The translations under genes and the position numbers were made by a program. From contig JAJYYH010000054.1 in NCBI GenBank assembly GCA_021801255.1, positions 1 through 47,415 of the forward strand: a stretch of DNA of 47,415 nt, written 5' to 3'. Shown in pieces: positions 17,576-26,775 of the stretch; the first letter of the stretch is position 1, and each line of letters begins with the position of its first letter. The notes beneath the pieces are model-generated. The model was not told where the DNA came from, made no database searches, and saw only the letters and a list, made by a program, of their open reading frames with translations. This stretch comes from Pseudomonadota bacterium (GTDB lineage Bacteria; Pseudomonadota; Alphaproteobacteria; Acetobacterales; Acetobacteraceae).

Positions 17576-19422
17576 GGGGCTTCCTCGGGCAGGGTCGCGG
17601 GGGCGAGGGTTGCGGCGATGGCGGTGGCGATGAAGCGGGCGGTGATCGGCGTGCCATCGAAATGGACAACACGGATCAGTTTCGCGGGGTCAATTTCGAG
17701 TTCATTGATCAGCAGCGTGCGCAACTGGCCATCGCGATTCTGTTCGACGACGAAGACCTGTTGGTGGTCGGCGATGAAGCGCGCGACATCGTCGTGAAAC
17801 GGGAAGCCGCGCAGCCGCAAAAGATCGAGCGGCAGCGCGCGCGCGGCGAGCAGGAGAACCGCCTCGTCCATCGCCGGGCTGGTCGAGCCGAAATAGATCG
17901 CGCCAAACCGCGCCGGCGCGGGGGCCGGGCGGGCGATCGGCCGGGGCAGCAGGTGCCTCGCCGTCGCGTGCTTGCGCAAGAGGCGCAGCATGTTGTCGGC
18001 GTAGGCGGCGCCGTCCTCAGTGTAGCGGGCGTAGCGGTCTTTCGAGGTGCCGCGGGTGAAAAACGCGCCGCGCGTGGGATGCGTGCCGGGATAGGTGCGA
18101 TAGGGAATCCCGTCGCCGTCGACATCGAGATAGCGGCCGAACTCCTTCCCCGCGTCGAGATCGGCCGCGGTCATGACCTTGCCGCGATCCATCCGCTTCG
18201 TATCGTCCCAGGCGAAGGGCTGGCAGAGCCGCTCGTTCATGCCGATATCGAGATCGAGCATGACAAAGATCGGCGTCTGCAAGCGATCCGCGAGATCAAA
18301 GGCGAGCGCCGCCATGGTGAAACATTCATGCGGATCCTCGGGGAACAGCAGAACGTGCTTGGTGTCGCCGTGCGAGGCATAGGCGCAGGCGAGGATGTCG
18401 CATTGCTGCGTGCGCGTCGGCATGCCGGTCGAGGGGCCGGCGCGCTGGACATCGAAAATCACCGCCGGGATCTCGGCGAAATAGGCGAGGCCCAGGAATT
18501 CCTGCATCAGGGAGATGCCCGGCCCGGAGGTCGCGGTGAAGGCGCGCGCGCCGTTCCAGGCGGCGCCGATCACCATGCCGATGGAGGCGAGTTCGTCCTC
18601 GGCCTGAACGACGGCGAAGCGATGCCGCCCGGTCGCCTGATCGATACGGAAGCGGTGGCAGTAGCGCATGAACGCCTCGGCGAGCGAGGACGAGGGGGTG
18701 ATCGGATACCACGCCGCGACGGTTGCCCCGCCATAGAGCGCACCGAGCGCGGCGGCGGCATTGCCGTCGATCGCGATGCGATCGCCGACCGCGGCGGCCG
18801 GGCGCACGCGAAGCCCGATCGGGCAGGGAAGCTGCGCGCGGGCATACTCCCAGCCCATGCGCAGGGCCGCGATATTGGGCGCGATCAGCTTGTCCTTGCC
18901 GCGGAATTGTTCGGCGAGCAGCGTCTCGGTGATTGCCGGATCGATAGCGAGAAGCGCCACCAGTGCGCCGACATAGATGATGTTTTTCAGCAACTGCCGC
19001 TCACGCGGATCGCCATAGGCGCGGTTGCAGAGTTCGGTGAGCGGCATGCCGAGCACCACGATATCGTCGCGGAATTTCGTTGCCGGCAGCGGCTTGGTGG
19101 AATCATAGAACAGATAGCCGCCGGGCTCGATCGCGCTGATGTCCTGGTCCCAGGTCTGCGGATTCATCGCCACCATCAGATCGACGCCACCGCGCGCGCC
19201 GAGATGGCCGGCCTCCGAGACCCGCACCTCGTACCAGGTCGGCAGGCCCTGGATGTTGGAGGGAAAAATATTGCGCGGCGCCACCGGCACGCCCATGCGC
19301 AGGATCGATTTGCCGAACAGCGCATTGGCCGAAGCCGAGCCCGAGCCGTTGACATTGGCGAAGGTAACGACGAAATCATTGACCCGTTGCAGGCCCGCGA
19401 TCTCGCTCAGCGTTTGCAGCAT
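17572..19422 (-). CDS. korA: 2-oxoacid:ferredoxin oxidoreductase, fused gamma-alpha subunit
   Basis: The protein has 616 residues. The N-terminal ~190 residues are the gamma domain (FANVNGSGSASANALFGKSI near the start, AGHLGARGGVDLMVA). The rest is the alpha domain with the substrate-site motif YPITPSSSLAEAF and the TSGPGISLMQEFLGLA segment. This gamma-alpha order is that of the two-subunit KorAB enzymes. The start overlaps the last 16 nt of the upstream flavoprotein gene, so translation is probably coupled through all three genes. Confidence 0.88.
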   Translation of the reverse strand: MLQTLSEIAGLQRVNDFVVTFANVNGSGSASANALFGKSILRMGVPVAPRNIFPSNIQGLPTWYEVRVSEAGHLGARGGVDLMVAMNPQTWDQDISAIEPGGYLFYDSTKPLPATKFRDDIVVLGMPLTELCNRAYGDPRERQLLKNIIYVGALVALLAIDPAITETLLAEQFRGKDKLIAPNIAALRMGWEYARAQLPCPIGLRVRPAAAVGDRIAIDGNAAAALGALYGGATVAAWYPITPSSSLAEAFMRYCHRFRIDQATGRHRFAVVQAEDELASIGMVIGAAWNGARAFTATSGPGISLMQEFLGLAYFAEIPAVIFDVQRAGPSTGMPTRTQQCDILACAYASHGDTKHVLLFPEDPHECFTMAALAFDLADRLQTPIFVMLDLDIGMNERLCQPFAWDDTKRMDRGKVMTAADLDAGKEFGRYLDVDGDGIPYRTYPGTHPTRGAFFTRGTSKDRYARYTEDGAAYADNMLRLLRKHATARHLLPRPIARPAPAPARFGAIYFGSTSPAMDEAVLLLAARALPLDLLRLRGFPFHDDVARFIADHQQVFVVEQNRDGQLRTLLINELEIDPAKLIRVVHFDGTPITARFIATAIAATLAPATLPEEAP

Positions 19423-21224
19423 GCTTGCCCCGCCCTTGCCATGTCATAAAGAAAACGCTGCATGTCCCACGCGCCCGTGGGGCAGCGCTCGGCGCAGAGG
19501 CCGCAATGCAGGCAGACATCCTCGTCCTTGGCCATCACCCGCCCGGTCTTCAGCGCGCCGGAAACATAGAGCGCCTGCGCCGGATTATGCGCCGGGACGT
19601 TGAGCCGCGCGCGTAGCTCGGCCTCCTCGCCGTTCGGGACAAAATTGATGCAGTCCACCGGACAGATATCGACGCAGGCGTCGCACTCGATGCAGAGCCG
19701 GTCGGTGAACACCGTCTGGACATCGCAGTTGAGGCAGCGCTCGGCTTCCTTGAAGGCGAGGCGGTCATCGTAGCCGAGTTCGACTTCCACCGTGATATCG
19801 GCGAGCGCCAGCTCCTTCGCCTCATGCGGCACGGCATAGCGGCGATCGAGCGTGACGTCGTTGTCGTAGCTCCACTCATGGATGCCCATTTTCTGCGACA
19901 CCAGCGAAACCATCGGCGGCGGCCGCGCGTGAATATCAGCGCCCCGGCAGGCGAGATCGATGGAGATCGCCGCCTGATGCCCGTGCGCCACCGCCCAGAT
20001 GATGTTTTTCGGCCCGAACGCGGCATCGCCGCCGAAGAACACCCGGGGATGGGTGGAGGCGAGTGTGGTTTTATCGACCACCGGCATGTTGCGGGCGTCG
20101 AAATCGAGGCCGATATCACGCTCGATCCAGGGAAAGGCGTTTTCCTGCCCGACCGCGATGAGCACGTCATCGCAGGGAAAATATTGCTCTGGTTCGCCTG
20201 TCGGGACGATCTGGCGGCGGCCTTCCGCATCGAGCGTGGCCTGCGTTTTTTCGAACACCACCCCGCTGAGCCGGCCCTGCGCGAGGGTGAACGCCTTGGG
20301 CGCCAGCCAATTGAGGATGGGGATGTCCTCGCGCATCGCGTCGGCTTTTTCCCAAGGCGAGGCCTTCATCTCGGCGAAACCCGAGCGCACGATCACCTTG
20401 ACGTCGGCGCCGCCGAGGCGGCGCGCGGTGCGGCAGCAATCCATCGCCGTGTTGCCGCCGCCGAGCACGATGACGCGCTTGCCGATGGCCTCGACATGGC
20501 CGAAGGAGACCGAGGAGAGCCAATCGATGCCGATATGGATGTTGGCCGCGGCGGCCTCGCGGCCGGGGATGGCGAGGTCGCGCCCACGCGGGGCGCCGGT
20601 GCCGACGAAGATCGCGTCAAAGGGCTGATCAAGCAGCGCCTTGAGGCTCGCCACGCGCTGCCCGAGGCGCATCTCGATCCCGAGATCGACGATATAGCCC
20701 ACTTCCTCGTCGATCACGCTCTCGGGCAGACGGAAATGCGGGATCTGGCTGCGGATCATGCCGCCGGCGCGCCGTTCGGCATCGAAAAGGACGCAACGAT
20801 AGCCGAGCGGCGCGAGATCGCGCGCCACCGTCAGCGCCGCCGGTCCGGCGCCGATCAGCGCGATGGTCTTGCCGTTGGGCCGCGCCGGGGCGGGCAGACG
20901 GGCGCGAATATCGCCCTTGTAGTCGGCGGCGACGCGCTTCAGCCGGCAAATCGCGACCGGTTCTTCCTCGACGCGGCCGCGCCGGCAGGCGGGTTCGCAG
21001 GGCCGATCACAGGTGCGGCCAAGGATGCCGGGGAAAACATTGGAATACCAGTTGATCATATAGGCGTCGGCGTAGCGCCGCGCGGCAATAAGCCGGATGT
21101 ATTCCGGTACCGGTGTATGCGCGGGGCAGGCCCATTGGCAATCCACGACCTTGTGGAAATACTCGGGATCGCGGATGTTGGTGGGTTGCAAGCCCGGTTT
21201 CTCCCTGTTCCGGCGATCCGCCAT
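19407..21224 (-). CDS. GltD-like flavoprotein with C-terminal 4Fe-4S ferredoxin domain
   Basis: The protein has 605 residues. N-terminal cysteines (CQWACPAHTP and RTCDRPCEPACRRG) form the iron-sulfur site of the glutamate-synthase small-subunit type. A FAD site follows (ALIGAGPAALTVARDLA near 120), then an NAD(P) site (VIVLGGGNTAMDCCRTAR). The C-terminal ~110 residues carry ferredoxin motifs (CIECDACVDICPVDC and CLHCGLCAERCPTGA). As first gene of the korAB operon it is likely to pass electrons between the oxidoreductase and NAD(P)H; this is inferred from domains and context. The ATG at 21224 is preferred to a GTG one codon upstream. Confidence 0.87.
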   Translation of the reverse strand: MADRRNREKPGLQPTNIRDPEYFHKVVDCQWACPAHTPVPEYIRLIAARRYADAYMINWYSNVFPGILGRTCDRPCEPACRRGRVEEEPVAICRLKRVAADYKGDIRARLPAPARPNGKTIALIGAGPAALTVARDLAPLGYRCVLFDAERRAGGMIRSQIPHFRLPESVIDEEVGYIVDLGIEMRLGQRVASLKALLDQPFDAIFVGTGAPRGRDLAIPGREAAAANIHIGIDWLSSVSFGHVEAIGKRVIVLGGGNTAMDCCRTARRLGGADVKVIVRSGFAEMKASPWEKADAMREDIPILNWLAPKAFTLAQGRLSGVVFEKTQATLDAEGRRQIVPTGEPEQYFPCDDVLIAVGQENAFPWIERDIGLDFDARNMPVVDKTTLASTHPRVFFGGDAAFGPKNIIWAVAHGHQAAISIDLACRGADIHARPPPMVSLVSQKMGIHEWSYDNDVTLDRRYAVPHEAKELALADITVEVELGYDDRLAFKEAERCLNCDVQTVFTDRLCIECDACVDICPVDCINFVPNGEEAELRARLNVPAHNPAQALYVSGALKTGRVMAKDEDVCLHCGLCAERCPTGAWDMQRFLYDMARAGQACCKR

Positions 21225-21486
21225 CACGGCTTGGCCGCCGCCTGGTGGCCCTTTTCAATCCAGCACATCTATCATTCTAGAGGATTTTCGCATCGACGGC
21301 GAGGGGCTGCCGGCAGGGAGCCATGTCAATTTCGCGGGGTCAGGTAGGCGGGCGCGGGGGGCACGGCACAAAGCGAGGGGCGGGGATGATCCAGGACAAT
21401 CCGGCGCAGCGGGTCTGGGGCGGCGCTTGCGGGTGGGGTGAAGGTGGGCGAAGATCGCGGATCCTCCCCTGGAAGCCCGAGCCCCG

Positions 21487-23079
21487 ATGACCGAGCGGAA
21501 TGCCCTCTACTACGGCGACAATCTTGACGTGCTGCGAGAAAGCATCGGCGTCGAGAGCGTCGATCTCGTCTATCTCGACCCGCCTTTCAACTCCCAGGCC
21601 AACTACAACGTCCTGTTCCGCTCCCCGGCCGGCAACCGATCGCAAGCGCAAATCGAGGCCTTCAAGGATACCTGGTATTGGGGGGAAGAGGCCGAGCGCG
21701 CCTTCGATCAGGTGATGCGGTCCGGCAACACCAACGCCGCCGATCTGCTGCGCGCCATGCGCTCCTTTCTCGGCGAAAACGACATGATGGCCTATCTGGC
21801 GATGATGGCCATACGGCTGATCGAACTGCGCCGGGTGCTAAAACCGACCGGCAGCCTCTACCTGCACTGCGACCCCACGGCGAGCCATTATTTGAAGATT
21901 CTCCTGGATGCGATTTTCGGGCCGATGTGCGCTCGAAACGAGATAATTTGGCGGAGATCCAACCCTAAAAGCCTTGGCTCGGTCAACCTCCCGACCTGCA
22001 CCGATACAATCCTTCGTTACTCAAAAGGCTCTACGGTGATCTTTCATCAACCATATGAGGCGCACGATCCCGGCTATTTGGAGAGCGCCTACAAATATAG
22101 CGACGACGGCGGCGTTTACCGCCTGTTGCCGCTTCTCAATCCGAATGATGATCGTCCGAACCTGACATATGAATTTCTCGGCGTTACGCGGGTCTGGCGT
22201 TGGACCAAGGAGCGGATGCAAAAGGCCTATGAGGACGGCTTGGTTGTGCAGCTCAAGCCGAGCGCGGTCCCACAATACAAAAAATATCTTCGCGATTCAA
22301 AGGGCCGCACGATTACGAACTGCTGGACCGATATTCCACAAGCCGCCGGAAATGAATCGCTCGGGTATCCGACGCAAAAGCCCTTGGCGTTGCTGACTCG
22401 GATCATTGCTATGTCCTCGAATGATGGCGATTTAGTCCTCGACCCGTTCTGCGGCTGCGGCACGGCGGTGCATGCGGCGCAAAAACTCGGGCGCCGATGG
22501 ATCGGCATCGACATCACCCATCTCGCCATCTCGCTCATCGAGCGCCGCCTGAAAGACGCTTTTCCTGGCCTCGTCTTCGATGTCCACGGCACGCCGAAAG
22601 ACCTCGACGGCGCGCGCGATCTCGCTCGGCGCGATAAGTACCAGTTCCAGTGGTGGGCGCTGTCGCTGGTCGAGGCGCAGCCCTACGCGGGGAAAAAGAA
22701 GGGCGCGGACAGTGGCATCGATGGGCTGATCTATTTTCGCTCCGATGCGAAGGTGACCGAGCGGGCGATCGTCAGCGTCAAGGGTGGCGACAATGTCTCG
22801 GTGGGGATGGTGCGCGATCTCAAGGGCGTCATGGAGCGCGAAAAATCTCCGATCGGGATTTTCCTCACCCTCGCCCCGCCCACCCGCGCGATGGCAACAG
22901 AGGCCGCCAGCGCCGGCCTCTATACGCTGGGCGCGCGCCAATACCCCCGCGTCCAGATCCTCACCATCGAGCAGGCCTTGGCGGGGCAACAGCCGGCCAT
23001 TCCGCTGATCGACACCGGCGCCGCCTTCAAACGCGCGGCCCGGGAAAGCACGAGCACCCAGCCCAAGCTTGACCTATAG
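21487..23079 (+). CDS. DNA amino-methyltransferase with C-terminal Mrr-like nuclease domain
   Basis: The protein has 530 residues. Catalytic motif DPPF is at 31-34 and the AdoMet motif DPFCGCGT at 319-326, an order typical of the beta class; DPPF favours N6-adenine. Residues about 385-510 resemble the Mrr/PD-(D/E)XK fold: a GID-G turn with D412, then V429-S-V-K432-GG. The position usually Gln or Glu before x-K is Ser430, so cleavage activity is doubtful. The target-recognition middle (about 21940-22400) is near 50% GC against about 65% on both sides. No specificity subunit or separate nuclease is nearby. It may be a solitary or type IIG-like enzyme. Confidence 0.85.
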   Translation: MTERNALYYGDNLDVLRESIGVESVDLVYLDPPFNSQANYNVLFRSPAGNRSQAQIEAFKDTWYWGEEAERAFDQVMRSGNTNAADLLRAMRSFLGENDMMAYLAMMAIRLIELRRVLKPTGSLYLHCDPTASHYLKILLDAIFGPMCARNEIIWRRSNPKSLGSVNLPTCTDTILRYSKGSTVIFHQPYEAHDPGYLESAYKYSDDGGVYRLLPLLNPNDDRPNLTYEFLGVTRVWRWTKERMQKAYEDGLVVQLKPSAVPQYKKYLRDSKGRTITNCWTDIPQAAGNESLGYPTQKPLALLTRIIAMSSNDGDLVLDPFCGCGTAVHAAQKLGRRWIGIDITHLAISLIERRLKDAFPGLVFDVHGTPKDLDGARDLARRDKYQFQWWALSLVEAQPYAGKKKGADSGIDGLIYFRSDAKVTERAIVSVKGGDNVSVGMVRDLKGVMEREKSPIGIFLTLAPPTRAMATEAASAGLYTLGARQYPRVQILTIEQALAGQQPAIPLIDTGAAFKRAARESTSTQPKLDL

Positions 23080-23098
23080 CGCAGCCAGGATGGGGGTC

Positions 23099-23142
23099 TG
23101 GGGCCACTGGCCCCAGCGGGTCGCGGGCAGAGCCCGCGCCTT
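23099..23142 (+). repeat. Two-hairpin intergenic repeat, copy B
   Basis: Hairpin 1 is TGGGGCC-ACT-GGCCCCA, the linker is GCGGGT, hairpin 2 is CGCGGGC-AGA-GCCCGCG, and the tail is CCTTG. It lies between the methyltransferase gene (+) and the acyl-CoA synthetase gene (-), which converge. Confidence 0.85.
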
Positions 23143-23154
23143 GCGTTCCTTTCC

Positions 23155-25323
23155 TCACGTCGCGCGCACGATCAACGCATCGACCGCGACGATCTGCTCG
23201 GCGCCGCAGATCAGCGGGTTGATATCGACTTCTTGCAGCGTCTCGGCGTGATCGGCGATGAATTCCGAGAAGCGGGCGATGATTTCGGCGAGTTTCGCGC
23301 GGTCCACCTTCGGGCCGCCGCGAAAGCCGTCGAGCAGGCGGGCACCGCGCAGCCGGCCCAGCATCGTCCGCGCCTGATCCACTGAAACCGGCGCGAGATC
23401 GACCACGCGATCGCGCAGCACCTCGACGAAAATGCCGCCCAGCCCCACCACCACCAGCGGCCCGAAAAGCGGATCGATGCGCGAGCCGAGGATCAGCTCA
23501 AGCCCCTCGCCCGCCATCGGCTGCACCAGCACGCCCCGCACCCGCGCGCCGTGGCGCTCGGCATTGGCCATCACCTGGGCAAATGCCGCGCGCACCGCAT
23601 CCGGCGTCGCCAGGCCGAGGCGAATGACCCCGGCCTCGGTCTTGTGCGGCAGATCGGGCGAGTCCACCTTGATCGCGACCGGAAAGCCCAGCCGCGCCGC
23701 CGCCCGGGCTGCCGCCTCGGCATCCTCGACCCATGCCTCGCCGACCACCGGCAGGCCGTAGCGCGCGAGCAGCGCCTTGGCCACGCGCTCGCCGATCACC
23801 TTATCCGCGCCCCCCTTATCCACGCCCCCCTTATCCACGCCCCCCTTATCCACGCCGGCAAGCTCCCGGGCCACCGCGGCGCGGGCGGCAGCCTCCACGA
23901 GCGGCGTTGCCGGGCCGGCGGGGGGTGTCGCGGCGCGGGCGAACCAGGTGGCGAGCGTCGCGAAGCAGCGATCGGTCGAGCGGAACAGCGCGGTATGCGC
24001 GTCTTCCTCGGCCACGCCCGCGCCCGGCCCTTCGAGATGCTCGTTCACCCAGATGGTGACGGCGAATTTTCCCGCCGCCGCGGCGAGCGCGCTGAAGGCT
24101 CGGATGCGATCGGCCACCGGCGGATAGGCATAGACGGTGGGCACCACGAGCGCGGCATAGGCAGGATCGGCGAGCAGGGCGGCGGCGCAGGCTTTCAGGC
24201 TTTCGGGATCGGTCAGCACTTGCGCGGTGACATCGCAGGGGTTGCGCGGCGAGCCGAATTCCGGGATGCGGGTTTCCAGCACGGCGCGGGTTTCGCGCCC
24301 CGGCTGCGGCAGGGCGACGCCGTGGATTTCCGCTTTGTCGGCCGCCATGATCGCCGAGCCGCCGGAAGCCGAGACCACCGCGACGCCCGGCGCTTTGGGC
24401 GCCGGCGCCTTGGCGAAAAACGCCGCCGTTTCCATCAGCGCCTCGAACTGATCGACGACGACGATGCCGGCGCGCGCGAACGCGGCGCGATAGGCGTCCT
24501 CGGCGCCGGCGAGCGAACCGGTATGCGACATCGCCGCCCGCGCCCCGCTTTCGCCGACGGCGATTTTGTGCACCACCACCACCTTGCCGCGCGCCCGCGC
24601 GATTTCGGCCGCCGCCAGCAGGCGCTTTGGCTCGGCCATGCCCTCGAACAGACAGGCGATGGCCCGGCACGCCGGATCGTCGGCGAGATAGGCGACGTAA
24701 TCCGCCATATCGACATCCGCCGAATTGCCCGAGGTCAGCACATGGCTCACCGCGGCGCCGTGCTCGGTGGCGAGCGCCAGGGCGAAGCCGAGCGCGCCGG
24801 ATTGGCTGATGACGCCGATCGCGTGCGGGCGCACTCGCGCCTGCTTGGGCACGGCGGAAAAAGTGATGGCGGCGCCGGTGAGGTAGTTGACGAGGCCGAT
24901 GCAGTTCGGCCCGACGATCGGCATGCCGCCCTGGCGCGCGATCGCCACCAGCCGGGCCTGTTCGGCAACGCGCTCCGCGGCCCCGATCTCGGCATAGCCG
25001 GAGGCGAAAATGATCGCGCCGCCGACACCCAAGCGGGCGGCTTCCCGCACCACCGGCTCGACCGCCTCCCGCGCCACCGTCAGCACCGCGCAATCGGGCA
25101 CCTCCGGCAGCGCCGCGAGCGTGGGGTAGCAGGGCTGCTCGCCAATCCGCTCATAGCGGGCGTTGACCAGATGCAGCCGACCGCGAAACCCCGCCATATT
25201 GGCCGCGACCCGTGCCCCGAAAGCGCCGGCACGGGTGGTGGCGCCGATCAGGGCCACACTCTGGGGGTCAAGCAGCCGGCGCAGTTGGGCGTGGGTATAG
25301 AGCGGGCGGGGAGCGCTGGTCAT
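23155..25323 (-). CDS. NDP-forming acyl-CoA synthetase (acetate-CoA ligase family)
   Basis: The protein has 722 residues. Domain order is a CoA-binding Rossmann domain (about 15-110, QSVALIGATTRAGAFG), succinyl-CoA-ligase-like domains with the SHTGSLAG motif (His267, the likely phospho-histidine), a repeat-bearing linker (488-506), and a C-terminal ATP-grasp domain (about 510-722). Enzymes of this family make acyl-CoA from acid, CoA and ATP, releasing ADP; some members in this layout are regulators or acetyltransferases. AAGGAAA precedes the ATG at 25323. It diverges from a TetR gene that may control it. Confidence 0.85.
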   Translation of the reverse strand: MTSAPRPLYTHAQLRRLLDPQSVALIGATTRAGAFGARVAANMAGFRGRLHLVNARYERIGEQPCYPTLAALPEVPDCAVLTVAREAVEPVVREAARLGVGGAIIFASGYAEIGAAERVAEQARLVAIARQGGMPIVGPNCIGLVNYLTGAAITFSAVPKQARVRPHAIGVISQSGALGFALALATEHGAAVSHVLTSGNSADVDMADYVAYLADDPACRAIACLFEGMAEPKRLLAAAEIARARGKVVVVHKIAVGESGARAAMSHTGSLAGAEDAYRAAFARAGIVVVDQFEALMETAAFFAKAPAPKAPGVAVVSASGGSAIMAADKAEIHGVALPQPGRETRAVLETRIPEFGSPRNPCDVTAQVLTDPESLKACAAALLADPAYAALVVPTVYAYPPVADRIRAFSALAAAAGKFAVTIWVNEHLEGPGAGVAEEDAHTALFRSTDRCFATLATWFARAATPPAGPATPLVEAAARAAVARELAGVDKGGVDKGGVDKGGADKVIGERVAKALLARYGLPVVGEAWVEDAEAAARAAARLGFPVAIKVDSPDLPHKTEAGVIRLGLATPDAVRAAFAQVMANAERHGARVRGVLVQPMAGEGLELILGSRIDPLFGPLVVVGLGGIFVEVLRDRVVDLAPVSVDQARTMLGRLRGARLLDGFRGGPKVDRAKLAEIIARFSEFIADHAETLQEVDINPLICGAEQIVAVDALIVRAT
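23797..23856. repeat. 15-bp in-frame tandem repeat in the acyl-CoA synthetase
   Basis: The unit CCCCCCTTATCCACG occurs three times with a degenerate fourth copy. On the minus strand each unit encodes GVDKG, giving a lysine- and glycine-rich linker between the CoA-ligase part and the ATP-grasp domain. The unit length is a multiple of three, so copy-number changes would keep the frame. Confidence 0.85.
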
Positions 25324-25415
25324 GGGCGGATGTTTCCTTGGCGGTTTCCTCGCCCGAGCATAGGCGGGGGCAGCAGGATCGTTCAATCGCCCGAAAAACC
25401 CCGCGCCCCCGACAA

Positions 25416-25435
25416 GGCGCTTGCGCCGAAGCGCC
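25416..25435. promoter_or_regulatory. Candidate operator for the TetR regulator
   Basis: GGCGCTT and AAGCGCC form a 7-bp inverted repeat around six bases in the 132-nt gap between the divergent acyl-CoA synthetase and TetR genes, 21 nt before the TetR ATG. TetR-family proteins commonly bind palindromes in such gaps. Confidence 0.35.
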
Positions 25436-25455
25436 GATTGCCTGATGATCACGTT

Positions 25456-26775
25456 ATGTTCTCACATCGCGCCCCCGGTTTCGCAGCCAAACGCACCGCC
25501 ATCCGCATCGCGGCAACCCGGCTCTTCGCCGAACTCGGCTACCAGCGCGCCTCGATCCTGCGCCTGGCGCAGAGCCTCGGCATCACCGCGAACGGGGTGA
25601 CGAATTATTTCCATCGCAAGGAGGATGTGCTCTTCGCCATTCTGGAAGCGCATCTTGGCGATCTGCTGGCCGCCCTGGAAGGCGCCGAGCCGGCGTCCGC
25701 GCCGGCGCGCGACCGGCTCGCAGCGCTCGCCCGCGCCTATATGGAGTTTATCGGCGGCGCCGGCGCCGATGGCCACCGCCTCTTGCAGGAAGCCGCGCGT
25801 TTTCTGCCGCCGGCGCGCCAGCAGGATCTGCGCGCCCGGCAGCGCTGGCTGCTCGAACTGTTCATCGCGCCGCTGATGGAGGTCGGGGGCGAACGCGCGA
25901 GCCCGCTTGCGCTCTCGCTTTTGGCTTTGCTCAACGGCCAGGCGACCTGGCTGCGCCCCGAAGGAGCGCTCGGCCGCGCGGACTATGCCGCCCTTGCCGT
26001 TTCCTGCGTGCTCGCCGGCGCCAGCGGCGGCTCAGCCCCGCCGCAGCCAGCCCCGGCGCCCGCCGCGCAGGGCCCACAGGCCGAACAGCGCGGTGCCGAG
26101 CAGGCTGGCGCTGGCCGGCTCGGGGACAACGATATCACCGAACAGGCCCTGCTGCTGGTTGTCGATCCCGGCATTGAAATAGAGCGTATCGGGATTGACC
26201 CCGGAGGGGCCGGCGAGATCGAATTCGAGCCCCCAGGTGAAGTCGTTTACCAGGGGCGCACCATTCGCCCCCGCCAGCATGCCGAGGAATGTCCCCGTGC
26301 GAGGGTTAAAAGCGTCGATCACGCCACTGCCAAATTGACCGACCAGGAGATCATTGCTGAACTGGCCGAAATGACCCGGCGCCATGGTGATGCCCCAGGG
26401 GACGTTGAGGGCGCTATTTTGGGTGGCGAACCGGCGGATAAACTCCCCGTTGGGGCTGAAAGCGTCAATGATGCCATCGCCCGCGGCGACGACCGGCAAA
26501 CCATTGCTCCCGATTTTCGAATAGAGAACGTAGATCGTATTGCCAACCGCCTGCACGTTATAGGGGGAGTAGCCGGCGGGCAGATTGGGGTCGGTGAAGG
26601 TTCCGGCGAGCGTCGCGCTGTGGAAACTGCCATCGTAGACGTTGATCTTGCCGCTCGCGAAATTGGCGGCGTAGAGATAAGGGGCGCCATTGACGCTCGC
26701 TTGCGTGAGCCCGGTGAACACCGCGCCGGCTTGATGGAGGACGGTCTCGGCTTGGGTGAGCCCGCCTGGGGGTGA
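25456..26775 (+). CDS. TetR-family regulator whose frame continues across the next gene
   Basis: Residues about 10-60 form a TetR DNA-binding domain (IRIAATRLFAELGYQRAS, then LAQSLGITANGVTNYFHRKEDVLF). The ligand domain is convincing to about residue 190. No stop is then found: the frame runs another 740 nt antisense to the PEP-CTERM gene at 26032-27204, giving 439 residues. The added part is Pro/Gln-rich at first and looks like antisense read-through. Either the original stop was lost when the neighbour arrived or the tail is real. Divergence from the acyl-CoA synthetase suggests that gene as target. Confidence 0.75.
   Translation: MFSHRAPGFAAKRTAIRIAATRLFAELGYQRASILRLAQSLGITANGVTNYFHRKEDVLFAILEAHLGDLLAALEGAEPASAPARDRLAALARAYMEFIGGAGADGHRLLQEAARFLPPARQQDLRARQRWLLELFIAPLMEVGGERASPLALSLLALLNGQATWLRPEGALGRADYAALAVSCVLAGASGGSAPPQPAPAPAAQGPQAEQRGAEQAGAGRLGDNDITEQALLLVVDPGIEIERIGIDPGGAGEIEFEPPGEVVYQGRTIRPRQHAEECPRARVKSVDHATAKLTDQEIIAELAEMTRRHGDAPGDVEGAILGGEPADKLPVGAESVNDAIARGDDRQTIAPDFRIENVDRIANRLHVIGGVAGGQIGVGEGSGERRAVETAIVDVDLAAREIGGVEIRGAIDARLREPGEHRAGLMEDGLGLGEPAWG

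Noticed and set aside
21386-21490. A 34-codon frame ending in ATGA overlap with the DNA methyltransferase start
   Set aside because: The peptide is of biased composition (many Gly, Trp and Arg) and could arise by chance in GC-rich DNA; no conservation can be seen.
23551-25455. A very long plus-strand open frame running antisense to the acyl-CoA synthetase and into the TetR frame
   Set aside because: GC-rich antisense shadow; the minus-strand gene has clear domains. Only the part from 25456 on has protein-family features.
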